Origin: Deroplatys truncata
Lineage: Eukaryota; Arthropoda; Insecta; Mantodea; Mantidae
Direction of reading: 5' to 3'
DNA: 64,000 bases
NCBI GenBank assembly: GCA_030765065.1
Contig: CM060989.1
Location: 58,170,001 to 58,234,000 of the forward strand
Shown: piece after piece, positions 32,966 through 42,975 of the stretch
Layout: every line of letters begins with the position of its first letter
Numbering within the stretch: position 1 is the stretch's first letter
The notes under the pieces: model-generated
Database searches by the model: none
What the model was told of the DNA's origin: nothing
Seen by the model: only the letters and a program-made list of their open reading frames with translations
Translations under genes and position numbers: made by a program

Positions 32966-33565
32966 TCTCCCTGTAATAAGCATATATCTTATTATATGAA
33001 ATATTGAAAATATTGTCCTCCTCTACTCTCAGGAAATTTGCATTCACACTCGAGAGTTCAATATCCTAAATTGAATGAATTTCTCGCCTGTTTTCTTTTA
33101 GTTCTTCCAATGTATGGGAATTTGTAGCATACACTTTTATTTTCAAGTTCTCCCATAAATAAAAATAGCATACAGTTAAATCAGGGGATGGTGAAGGCAA
33201 TAATCCTTTACTAATTACCCTAACTTCAAACATTTCCTGAATTAAATTTAAGGACTCATCAGCGCTGGGATTCAACGTCAGTCAGCTGTTCAAAAAATGG
33301 TGCGTGACATTCCATATCTGCATTTATTGTTTGTTCACATAATATAGGTTCTATTAATCTGTATGTATTCGCTGTACACCGATTTTCGCGTCATGCAAGG
33401 GAATCTCGTGTGCAAAATCGGGTTTCACTGTACTCCAATATCGGTTATTTTGCGACGAAACATAACCATACAAATGGAACCATGCTTCGCCAGAGAAGAA
33501 TATTAAGCTTGGGTCAATTTTTCGCAAAATCCAATTACAGATATTTACCCGACTCTGATTATCAC
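32966..33565 (-). pseudogene. Decayed Tc1/mariner-superfamily transposase, C-terminal part
   Basis: On the minus strand, pieces encode ECHAPFFEQLTD, ESLNLIQEMFEVRVISKG and SPDLTVCYFYLWENLK, followed by KVYATNSHTLEELKENRRE. The SPDLT...YFYLW block is the third catalytic region; its Asp in the expected DFYLW is Tyr here. The second catalytic region is damaged. The same product is seen at 46440-47060. The precise superfamily branch is not assigned. Confidence 0.7.
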
Positions 33566-33575
33566 ATGAAAAAAA

Positions 33576-34272
33576 TCTGATGTGTTACACTCACTTGACT
33601 TTCTCTACTCTTGTACAAATTATTTTTACAAACGCTTATTCTCCATATGCTTCATGTTAACCGAGATATCGAGATGTCAATCTTATTGCTAATTTTCTTG
33701 TAGGTGCAAGGGGAATATGGTAGGTTATAAGCGATAGTTAAATCTTTTAAGCGCTGGTTGCTATGTGGCGCATTCCATTCTCTTTGCATGTCCAGGACAT
33801 TAAAAAATGAATAACGAATTTGAAAAAAGTACAAGAATTGAAAATTTAAGGGAATAACAAGCAATATCTCGAAAACGGTTCACTCAACAAAAAAATGTAT
33901 ATGACATAAATTGTGTATTTTAACGCGATCTACATTTTTTGTGCAGTAGAATTTTGTCTATCTCTTATGGTTTACCAGTTTACCAAAAGTCGTTCACATG
34001 AACAATACTTTTGGAGACATCCCCAGAAAATTCGAGATATACATTTCAGTTGTCATGAAAATATCTTAAACATATGATATTTTAATCAAAATCGTTACAG
34101 CCATTTTTGAGAGAATTATAGTTTTCGAAAAATCTTCCATGTAAAGGGTAGTCTGGGGTGGGGGGATTTTCTTGAAAACCTTCGTGTCGCATCTCTGGAA
34201 GATACTGAACCTAAATACCAAGTTTGGTGTTTATCCGACTGTTCGTTTCTGAGTTATACTGTTCACAGACAG

Positions 34273-34317
<45 letters not shown>

Positions 34318-34442
34318 CATGTTTCCAAAAATGATTTTTTGGATTCAGGGGTCTCAAAACATATATTTCCGGTGAAATCTCGGTATCGAATTTTTGGGTG
34401 GAATACAATACTTCCCCTACTTACTATACGTAGTAGAGAAAG
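33576..34442 (+). repeat. Complete CTTTCTC-A copy (867 bp)
   Basis: It runs from TCTGATGTGTTACACTCACT to ACGTAGTAGAGAAAG and contains a long CA tract. It sits in the A-rich junction between the two inverted transposase fragments 32966-33565 and 34443-34860. The same junction without the insertion is seen at about 46385-46395. Confidence 0.88.
34272..34316. repeat. (CA)n tract inside a CTTTCTC copy
   Basis: About 21 CA units occupy the fixed position between GTTCACAGACAG and GGACATGTTT. Other copies hold 3 to about 40 units, partly interrupted as CTGTGTGTG, at the same place. Confidence 0.95.
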
Positions 34443-34860
34443 TAATAAAGTGTATGCAACAAACACCATGTATAGGTAGAACTGAAAGAAAACACCAGGT
34501 GAGAAATTAATTCAATTTCGGATATTGAACTCTCGAGTATGAACGAAAATTTCCTCAGAAGATGCCAGAAATGTGTGGATAGAGAAGGATAAATGCAGCA
34601 TCCAACATGTCTTATGATAAGGCATGTGCTTACTATCATTGTAATTGTAAATATGAGAAGGCGAAGCGGTTGCGGGGAGACTATATATGTTTCGGCGGGA
34701 GTTTGAACTGCGGTGGCCGGTGCGTTTGTAGCCGTATGGTGGCCAAGTGTGAATGATTAGCACCGTAGATCTGTAAATTGCAGGTGGAAATCTCCCGAGC
34801 ATATAAAAAGTTCCAAATTGAATAAAATACCCCATATCACATACAATATGAAAATTCATC
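34443..34860 (+). mobile_element. 3' end of the decayed DDE transposon, inverted arm
   Basis: The sequence AAAGTGTATGCAACAAAC, then TCGAGTATGAACGAAAATTTCC, and TTTCGGCGGGAG near 34692 match the 3' region of the element at 46800-47060 and the complement of 46120-46390. It faces away from the copy at 32966-33565, so the locus has two copies with 3' ends outward. Confidence 0.65.
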
Positions 34861-35026
34861 CAGTCTTTATGAATAAATAGGATATAAAAAGTGTTAAACT
34901 AAGCAAACGATAGTGCAGCGTCTGGCGTCAGCATTTAAAATGGCGTGACATGACCCAATGGAAGAGCACCATGGGTAATAGTGATTTTGAAATAAAGACA
35001 CCTATTTCCCTTTACCGCTATAATTA
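34861..35026. other. Short unclassified spacer
   Basis: AT-rich spacer between the transposon arm and a CTTTCTC array. Nothing is recognised. Confidence 0.4.
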
Positions 35027-36816
35027 CTTTCTCTACTACGTATAGTAAGTAGGGGAAGTATTGCATTCCACCCAAAAATTCGATACCGAGATTTCACCGG
35101 AAATACACGTTTTGAGACCTCCTGAATCCAAAAAAAGCATTTTTAGAAACATGTCCGTGTGTGTGTCTGTGTGTGTGTGTGTGTGTGTGTCTGTGTGTCT
35201 GTGAACAGCATAACTCAAAAACGAACAATCGGATAAGCACCAAACTTGGTATTTAGGTTCAGTATCTTCCAGAGATGCGACACGAAGGTTTTCGAGAAAA
35301 TCCCCCCACCCCAGACTACCCTTTAATGGAACATTTTTCGAAAATTTTAATTTTCTCAAAAACGGCTCTAACGATTTTGATTAAAATATCATATGTTTAA
35401 GATATTGTCATGACAAATAAAATGTATATCTCGAATTTTCTGGGAATGTCTCCAAAAGTATTCTTCATTATGAACGACTTTTTCATAACTGGTAAACCAT
35501 AAGAGATAGACAAAATTTTACTACACGAAAAATGTAGATCGCGTTAAACTACACAACTTATGTCATATACATTTCTTTTGTTGAGTGAACCGTTTGCGAG
35601 ATATTGCTTGTTATTCCCTTAAATTTTCCAATACTTATACTTTTTCTCAAATTCGTTATTCATTTTTACTTTCTCTACTACGTATAGTAAGTAGGGGAAG
35701 TATTGCATTCCACCCAAAAATTCGATACCGAGATTTCACCGGAAATACATGTTTTGAGACCTCCTGAATCCAAAAAAAGCATTTTTGGAAACATGTCCGT
35801 GTGTGTGTCTGTGTGTGTGTGTGTCTGTGTGTGTGTGTGTCTGTGTGTGTGTGTGTGTCTGTGTGTGTCTGTGTGTGTGTCTGTGAACAGCATAACTCAA
35901 AAACTAACAGTCGGATAAACACCAAACTTAGTATTTGCGTTCAGTATCTTCCAGAGATGCGACACGAAGATTTTCAAGAAAATCCCCCCACCCCAGACTA
36001 CCCTTTACATGGAACATTTTTCGAAAATTTTAATTTTCTCAAAAATGGCTCTAACGATTTTGATGAAAATATCATATGTTTAAGATAATGTCATGAGAAA
36101 TGAAATGTATATCTCGAAATTTCTGGGAATGTCTCCAAAAGTATTCTTCATTATGAACGACTTTTGCATAACTGGTAAACCATAAGAGATAGACAAAATT
36201 TTACTAAACAAAAAATGTAGATCGCGTTAAAATACACAACTTATATCATATACATTTTTTTTCTTGAGTGAACCGTTTTCGAGATATTGCTTGTTATTTC
36301 CTTAAATTTTCCAATACTTATACTTTTTCTCAAATTCGTTATTCATTTTTTTATGTCCTGGACATGCAAAGAGAATGGAATGCGCCACATAGCAACCAGC
36401 GATAAAATATTTGACTATCGCTTAAAAGCTACCATATTCCCCTTGCATCTACAAGAAAATTACAAATAAGATTGACATCTCGATATTTCGATTAATATGA
36501 AGCATATGGAGAATAGGCGTTTGTAAAAATAGATTGTACAAGAGTAGAGAAAGTCATGTGAGTGTAACACATCAGATTTTTTTATGTTCTGGACATGCAA
36601 AGAGAATGGAATGCCCCACATAGCAACCAGCGTTAAAATATTTGACTATCGCTTAAAAGCTACCATATTCCCCTTGCATCTACAAGAAAATTATCAATAA
36701 GATTGACATCTCGATATCTCGATTAACATGAAGCATATGGAGAATAGGCGTTTGTAAAATTAGGTTGTACAAGAGTAGAGAAAGTTATGTGAGTGTAACA
36801 CATCAGATTTTTTTTA
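35027..36816 (-). repeat. CTTTCTC-A copy with a second complete copy inserted in it
   Basis: The outer copy is 35027-35662 plus 36585-36807. The inner copy is 35669-36576 and is complete (CTTTCTCTACTACG to ACACATCAGA). The insertion point is the oligo-T that precedes TATGTCCTGGACATGC inside the outer copy. It is now TTTTTA on the left (35663-35668) and TTTTTTTA on the right (36577-36584). Both copies contain long interrupted TG tracts (about 35155-35205 and 35798-35882). Confidence 0.9.
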
Positions 36817-37400
36817 TTTATTTTCCGGAGTCCAGCGAAACCAAATATTAAATTACGCTACGCCAAGCCATTACTGCGTTACCCGAATAAACTTGCTTTC
36901 AAGTAATTAATATCGTTCACTACATGACCGAAAAACTCTTACATTGATCTACATCGCCGCGACTGAACCGAGTTGAATATGTGAGAGGCGCTGATTGAGT
37001 TGAAAATGCTGAATCCTAACTGCTCTAACAATGCCGATTCCAGGAATGAGGCGCGTCGATACGCGCTTTTTTATTTCGTTACGCTCCGCCTCGCGGTTTA
37101 GGACTTTCTCTCTTAATAATATGTAAGACATGTCTGGGAAACAACATGAGTCAATTGGGGAATTCAATGTTCCACCGGCATGTTGTCTCAGTAGCTCAAT
37201 GGTTAGAGCAACCGCACGAAGAGCGGGAGAACCGTGTTCAAATCCAATGTATTATTTCTCGCTAGCTACATGTTGCCAAATTTACCTTCACTGCTGGCTA
37301 ATTCTGAGAAATCCTAATTTATCTAAGGGTTCTATCCAGGAATTCCTATTCAGGAATTTAGAACTCTTACTTTAGATTTCACTAACAGCTGAACCTGGCA
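36817..37400 (+). repeat. Dispersed repeat H, copy 1 (with SINE insertion)
   Basis: The segment CCGGAGTCCAGCGAAACC through GCGCGTCGATACGCGC, CGCTCCGCCTCGCGGTTTAG and CGCTAGCTACATG is matched in reverse order on the opposite strand at 39861-39629 and 38772-38540. It contains a SINE-3 head (37180-37245) absent from copy 2. Its coding potential is not recognised. Confidence 0.7.
37130..37245 (+). mobile_element. tRNA-derived SINE, family 3, fragment
   Basis: GGCATGTTGTCTCAGTAGCT, AATGGTTAGAGCAACCG (A box) and GTGTTCAAATCCAATG (B box) match the tRNA-like head of SINE family 3. Confidence 0.65.
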
Positions 37401-37532
37401 TGAGCCACTAATTACTTCCCGTCTACCAAAATGTAAATCTTTCCCTCTTTTGCAATTCCAATTCACACACAAAAAATTAAATGAAGCTTCAAATATGAAT
37501 CAGTATTTAAATATTTAAATTGCAGCATGAGT

Positions 37533-37800
37533 GTCACTCTCCGTGATCTAGGGGTACCATGCTAGCCTCTAGTTCCCGAGGTCGTGGGTTCAAATCAGGC
37601 GTTGGATTTTTTTCAGGCGTTAAAATCCTTAGCATGGCTTCCTTCGGAAGGAAAGTAAAGCCAGTAGTCCCGTGTAGTAGATTTACGGCACGTAAAAGAA
37701 CCTCAAGCTTGATACAGAGGTCTCTGAGCTTTTTCACGCCCAATATAGAATGTGAACGCTAAGAACCACGGTAGTTAAGGAGCGTCCAGAAATAAAAGCT
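37533..37800 (+). mobile_element. tRNA-derived SINE, family 2
   Basis: It holds CTCCGTGATCTAGGGGTACC (A box region), GGTCGTGGGTTCAAATC (B box), CTTAGCATGGCTTCCTTCGG, TTTACGGCACGTAAAAGAAC and CGCCCAATATAGAATG. It is the same family as 13765-14003 and 44777-45058. Confidence 0.85.
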
Positions 37801-38539
37801 CAATTTGATTTTTTTGCAGCATGAGCCATACCTAAATGGCAGTAGATGGCGTAAAATCCAGCATCGCGTTCGTTTACTGTTTAAAAGCTGGTAAGCATCG
37901 AAAGAAATACAGAATTCTTCTTCTATGCACAAGGTTTATGCTGCATCTACGATTAGTTTTCATTGTGAATGGGGCTTTACTTTTAGCCAAACCGTGGCCC
38001 TTCTATATGCCGTCATTTGAGTTTCGTGTTTACCTTTCCGCTCGGGTAGTTGAAAATGGAGCTATTCACAGACATACATGGGATTTCGGGACATGAACCG
38101 AGTTTTGTACATAGGTGTTTGGTGGAATCATTGCCTCCTCAGACTGTGTTCCACACTGATGAGGTCGGTTTTACATGACGGCTAAGCCATGTATGGGATT
38201 ACGTAAACCTCCATGCTGCTCATCAACGGAGGTTTTCTGTTAACATGTGGGCTGGCTTAATTCGCAGTGCCACAACCTCTAACGGGTTGTGTGCAAAAAC
38301 GATTTTTGCTGCAGGTATTGTCTGAATGTTTGGTGGAGGTTCCACTTGCTTTACACGAATAGACATAGTTGTAACATGCTAGCAATTAATATTCAGTAAT
38401 AAACAAAGTAAAATGTATACAAGTAATTAACAAGAAATACCAACGCAGAATAATGATAGTAATAACAGAAAAGAGAATATTTAATATTAATAACGATACA
38501 TGATATGACTGCAGAAATTTAAATATTTATATAATAATT
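37801..38539. other. Unclassified noncoding DNA
   Basis: An 86-codon plus ORF (37836-38096) is unrecognised. CCACACTGATGAGGTCGG and following bases near 38150 vaguely recall transposase-coding sequence (HTDE-type), but no continuous frame supports a call. Confidence 0.35.
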
Positions 38540-38772
38540 CTTATTTAAAACCTTATTTAATATTTTGTGTAAAAAATGGAACTGGAAATGAGGGAAAGAT
38601 TAAAAAGATTAAATTCCTAGTAGAAGTAGATAAATGAGGAATTCTCAGAATTAGCCAGCAATTGTAGCTAGCGGGAAAGAATAATTTAGGGAGGGATATA
38701 TGTAAATAGTAAACCAATAATGTGTTACTATTAAAACGGAAAGCCCTAAACCCGAGGCGGAGCGTAATGAAA
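38540..38772 (-). repeat. Repeat H, copy 2, distal part
   Basis: The complement matches repeat H copy 1 from CGCTCCGCCTCG toward CGCTAGCTAC and TGCTGGCTAATTCTGAGAA, without the SINE-3 insertion. It is separated from 39629-39861 by the CTTTCTC element. Confidence 0.7.
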
Positions 38773-38779
38773 TAAAAAA

Positions 38780-39621
38780 TCTGATGTGTTACACTCACAT
38801 GACTCTCTCTACTCTTGTACAAACTATTTTTACAAACGCTTATTCTCCATATGCTTCATGTTAATCGAGATATCGAAATGTCAATCTAATTGATAATTTT
38901 CTTGTAGATGCAAGGGAAATATGGTAGTTTTAAGCGATAGTCAAATATTTTAACGCTGGTTGCTATGTGGCGCATTCCATTCTCTTTGCATGTCCAGGAC
39001 ATAAAAAAAATGAATAACGAATTTGAGAAAAAGTATAAGTATTGGAAAATTTAAGGAAATAACAAGCAATATCTCGAAAACGGTTCACTCAACAAAAGAA
39101 ATGTATATGACATAAATTGTGTATTTTAACGCGATCTAATTTTTTGTGTGGTAAACTTTTGTCTATCTCTTATGGTTTACCAGTTATGAAAAGTCGTTCA
39201 CAATGAAGAATACTTTTGGAGACATTCCCAGAAAATTCGAGATATACATTTTATTTGTCATAAAAATATCTTAAACATATGATATTTTAATCAAAATCGT
39301 TAGAGCCATTTTTGAGAAAATTAAACTTTTCGAAAAATCTTCCATGTAAAGGGTAATCTGGGGTGGGGGGATTTCCTTGAAAACCTTCGTGTCGCATCTC
39401 TGGAAGATACTGAACCTAAATACCAAGTTTGGTGTTTATCCGACTGTTCGTTTCTGAGTTATGTTGTTCACAGACACACAGTCACACACACGGACATGTT
39501 TCCAAAAAGGCTTTTTTTGGATTCAGGGGATCTCAAAACACGTATTTCCAGTGAAATCTCGGTATCGAATTTTTGGGCGGAATACAATACTTCCCCTACT
39601 TACTGTACGTAGTAGAGAAAG
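38780..39621 (+). repeat. Complete CTTTCTC-A copy with a dated target site (842 bp)
   Basis: It runs from TCTGATGTGTTACACTCACA to GTACGTAGTAGAGAAAG, flanked by TAAAAAA on both sides (38773-38779 and 39622-39628). The empty site in repeat H copy 1 (complement of about 37066-37080) has a single TAAAAAA, so this is a 7-bp target duplication and fixes the element's ends. Confidence 0.92.
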
Positions 39622-39628
39622 TAAAAAA

Positions 39629-39861
39629 GCGTGTGTCGACGCGCCTCATTCAGGATTCAGCATTCGGAACTCAATCCATGCCTCTCATGTATAACTTATT
39701 TGACTCGCGGCGATGTAAGTCAATGTAAGTGTTATTGGATCAACTAGTTAACGATATTAATTACCTGAAAGTAATAATTATTCGGGAAACGGTTTAATAG
39801 ATTGACTTGGCGTAACGTAATTTAATACTTCGTTTTACTGGACTGAGGAAAATAAATAAAA
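39629..39861 (-). repeat. Repeat H, copy 2, proximal part
   Basis: Its complement corresponds to copy 1 from CCAGCGAAACC-like sequence through the CGCGGCGATGTA region to GTCGACGCGCCTC. The two copies of repeat H are in inverted orientation, about 2 kb apart. Confidence 0.7.
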
Positions 39862-40060
39862 ATGTGATGTGCTACATTCACATGACTTTCCCTACCCTGT
39901 ATCGCTTATTAGTGGGCACACAAGTTATTCTTACGAAAGTTTATTTTCCTATCTACTTCATTTTAATCGAGATAAATCTTTCGGGAAATAGAACTGGACG
40001 CTATACGCTGGCCTTAAAATTACACAGTCTTTCCATGACATCGCGAGAAACAACTGAAAC
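39862..40060 (+). repeat. CTTTCTC subfamily B 5' fragment
   Basis: It starts GTGATGTGCTACATTCACATG and continues through TATCGCTTATTAGTGGGC to GACATCGCGAGAAACAACTG. Confidence 0.75.
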
Positions 40061-40412
40061 TCGACAGGAATCCGCTCCAGTCACATCCTTCATTGACTGG
40101 AGCAGAGTTCGCTGCTACCCCGACTCCATCCAGTAGGAATACATTCATATCTAATTTTAGTCAATCAAAGTCATCAGAATATCTTCCCATGTGGAGTAAA
40201 TCACGTGCTAGGGGTTGGTTCCACTTTCTGCTTTAAACATCTTAGTTGCAGTCTAATTGACTATACTTTGCTAGCTCCCATCTCCAATCCATTAATAACA
40301 GATTTCTGCCAGTGGCTAATCAAGAAATGTATGCAGTATAAAATAACAGTTTAGACATACAGTAAGAACATATTACATTGAACTACAGACATTAATAAAG
40401 AAAACCACTTAC
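40061..40412. other. Intronic DNA below the second RASGEF1 exon
   Basis: No feature beyond the donor GTAAGT at 40412-40407 (minus strand) is recognised. Confidence 0.5.
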
Positions 40413-40556
40413 CGTTTTCTTCAACCTAGACACAGGCGACATGTTGAGGCCAGCAATTATAGCCATTAAGGAATTGAAATTACCGATGTTGAAACATTCT
40501 CTGGCTGTTTCTATCCAATATTCCATCACCTTCACTCTCTGCTTTTTCTTCACATG
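40413..40556 (-). CDS. RASGEF1: RASGEF1-family Ras guanine exchange factor, RasGEF-domain exon (second in window)
   Basis: This 144-bp exon encodes exactly 48 codons, beginning HVKKKQRVKVMEYWIETARE and ending MSPVSRLKKT. The block CFNIGNFNSLMAIIAGLNMS is the conserved core of the RasGEF domain that forms part of the Ras-binding and catalytic surface. The acceptor is TATTTGCAG before 40556 and the donor is ACG|GTAAGT after 40413. Both introns are phase 0. It joins upstream to VATEVCK (45772) and downstream to WSKV (10244). No stop or frameshift is present, so the exon is under coding constraint although surrounded by mobile DNA. Confidence 0.93.
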
Positions 40557-40754
40557 CTGCAAATAAAATGCATTCATTAGTAATTAAAGTCTCATCTGTT
40601 TCTTATTGCAGAACATTAAGTACGTATTATACAAGTGATTAATATTATATTTAATCCACGAGTAGAAGTGTCTAGTTTACGAGACACAGCCGAGTACAAA
40701 ACATTCTATATAACACTTGTTAATTAACTAATATATCAAATATATATTTTTGTT

Positions 40755-40950
40755 TGTTCCAACGCTCCCCCTATGGTCTCTTACGACCTTCGGGTGAACC
40801 TCATTCCACCAAGTGATGGCGGGACCCATTTAATAGCTGAAGGTACCTTGCGGACGGTGTCAATTACCTGTGATGGGTGATGACCTGGATAGAGGGCTCT
40901 AGCACGGGAGTTGTGAACGAAATCACTGAGCTACCCCGACGTCCTTATTA
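40755..40950 (-). mobile_element. SINE-like element with tRNA-type head
   Basis: On the minus strand it reads CGGGGTAGCTCAGTGATTTC (A-box-like) followed by a 180-bp body ending CGTAAGAGACCATAGGGGGA. No B box is clear. It may be a degraded SINE or another repeat. Confidence 0.35.
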
Positions 40951-40984
40951 AATACATATCATAGTTATTTAAAATTAGATACTG

Positions 40985-41700
40985 TATTACATGGAATTAA
41001 GTGTTCTTTCACACAAACCGTGTGAAAGGTAGGGTTGGAAAGGTAGAATCAGATGACTGAAAAATTCAATGCCATAGCCGGGATTTGAACCACGGATCTC
41101 CCGGTCTCCGTCCGGTTGCTCTAACCACTGAGCTACCGGCATGCCATTAAATTCTCCAGCTGATCCGCATTTGTCCCGGTAAACCACAAGGAGATCTCAA
41201 ATTGTATTGAGATGCCATACCCCAATGGCGACTTACATTCTTTGTAAGTACTTAAGTCCCGGGCATTTAGTTTCGGCACGTTGCCATGGTAGCTCAGTGG
41301 TTAGAGCAACCGGACGGAGACGGTTCAAATCCCGGCTATGGCATTGAATTTTTCAGTCATCTGATTCTACCTTTCCAACCTTGTCCAACACACGGCTTGT
41401 GTGAAAGAACAATTAATCCCATTAATTGACCTAATAGTGGTTGAAACTAAAAGCCCGGGACTTAAGTACTTACAAAGAATGTAAGTCGCCATTGGGGTAT
41501 GACATCTCAATACAATTTGAGATCTCCTTGTGGTTTACCGGGACAAATGCGGATCAGCTGGAGAATTTAATGTCGTGCCGGCATGTTGCCAAGGTAGCTC
41601 AGTGGTTAGAGCAACCGGACGGAGACCGGGAGATCCGTGGTTCAAATCCCGGCTATGGCATTGAATTTGTCAGTCATCTGATTCTACCTTTCCAACTGTA
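40985..41700. mobile_element. Three copies of SINE family 3, forming a near-perfect inverted repeat
   Basis: A minus copy (about 41270-40985), a short plus copy (about 41275-41420) and a long plus copy (about 41440-41696) share the tRNA-like head GTAGCTCAGTGGTTAGAGCA, the B box GTGGTTCAAATCCCGGC and the body CATTGAATTTTTCAGTCATC. The long minus and plus copies match nearly base for base over about 240 bp. The short plus copy lacks about 13 bp before the B box. Confidence 0.85.
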
Positions 41701-42595
41701 TTACATAGTAATCCTATGAGCGGTTACAGTAGGCCCATAGTGTATTGATGACTGGTCTGTTGCTGTTGTTGTGTTAGGAGATAGCTAATGTAGCGGGAAC
41801 AATGACACCGCAATATAAATATTAATATTAATGGAAATAATATTATTAAAGTAAATACATGTATGTTAAATGCTAATGGGGACTAGCTAGCCGTGCTGGG
41901 GGAGAGTCAGGTACAGGATGCCAAGCGGTACCATCCAGAGATCTCTCCGGGGGCAGAGCACACAGGAGGTAGGTTAAACTTGATTGGCAGAGACGCTAGA
42001 ATGAAACAGCTACACGTTAGAAAGAGAAAGCGAGAGGCTTGGACAGTAGTGCGAATTCCAGATGTGTCAAAATAGAGATGTGAGGGCAAATGTTCTTATG
42101 CATAGCCAAGAGGAGAAGCAATAAAATTAACGCTTTAAAACAGCTAAGGCAAAAGTAGCGTCACCTGCAAGGTGTATAAAAGACAGTGCCCAGAGGTTCT
42201 CTCTTACTTGCGTCAAGAAGTGAAATTCACGACACATTCATGGCGGAGCGTGTGCAGAAGCTGATGGAATGTAAGAAGATAAAGAGCTAGGTTGGGAGGT
42301 ATAGTTCTGCAGATAGGTCCAATGATTCCGTAATATTTGAGAGATAGAAATCAAAGCTAGCAGCAAACCAGTTTTTAATAAACCAAAGTTGAAGTGAACT
42401 TGAATTTTATTTCGTCTCGTGGTTCCACGCCTTAGAGAAAATTAAAGTTATAGACCAAACAAAAGTGTTGTAGGGACAATTTCAGCTCATCAACGCTCAA
42501 ACTAGGAAGGAAGGAAGGAAGTCGACAAGTAGCCGAGAGGTCCATTGCACTAACTGTAATATAGTTTCAGAAGAGAATATACATATTCCTGACAA
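41701..42595. other. Unclassified; LTR-like promoter and poly(A) signals
   Basis: A TATA box in GTGTATAAAAGACAGTGCC near 42170 and AATAAACCAAAG near 42378 are spaced as in an LTR. TGT and ACA-type borders were not established. A 60-codon ORF (41893-42075) is unrecognised. Confidence 0.3.
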
Positions 42596-42599
42596 TAAT

Positions 42600-42975
42600 T
42601 AATCCTTCTTTCACACACACGTGTGTAGGCTAAAGTTGGAAAGGTAGATTTATACTGAAAAGTTAAATGCTATAACTTGGATTTGGAGCACGGATCTTCG
42701 GCTTACCGTGCCGCAGCTCTAACGAACTGAGCTACTATGCCGGTAGTGAGAAAATGTGTGTCAAATTGGGAGAAAAATTGTTGTCGATTGACCTAATAAT
42801 GATTAACCGTGAAACCCGTGACTTTGGTACTTACGAGACTATGTCATGTCAGCTGGAGAAATGAATGGCATACCGGCATGTTGCCATGGTTGGTTAGAAC
42901 AGCCGAAAAGCCGGAGATCCCTCGCTCAAATCCCGGCTATTGTTTTCTTCATTCTGATTCTATCTTTCCATACAC
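42600..42975. mobile_element. SINE family 3, head-to-head pair, diverged
   Basis: A minus head (complement of TCTAACGAACTGAGCTACTA near 42720) is followed by a plus copy with GACCTAATAATGATTAACCG, CGGCATGTTGCCATGG and CTCGCTCAAATCCCGGC. The order matches 40985-41700 but the copies are older. Confidence 0.7.

Noticed and set aside
41585-41660. Apparent tRNA gene with A and B boxes
   Set aside because: The same head recurs in several copies followed by a constant non-tRNA body, and the anticodon and acceptor arms do not pair convincingly, so it is a tRNA-derived SINE.
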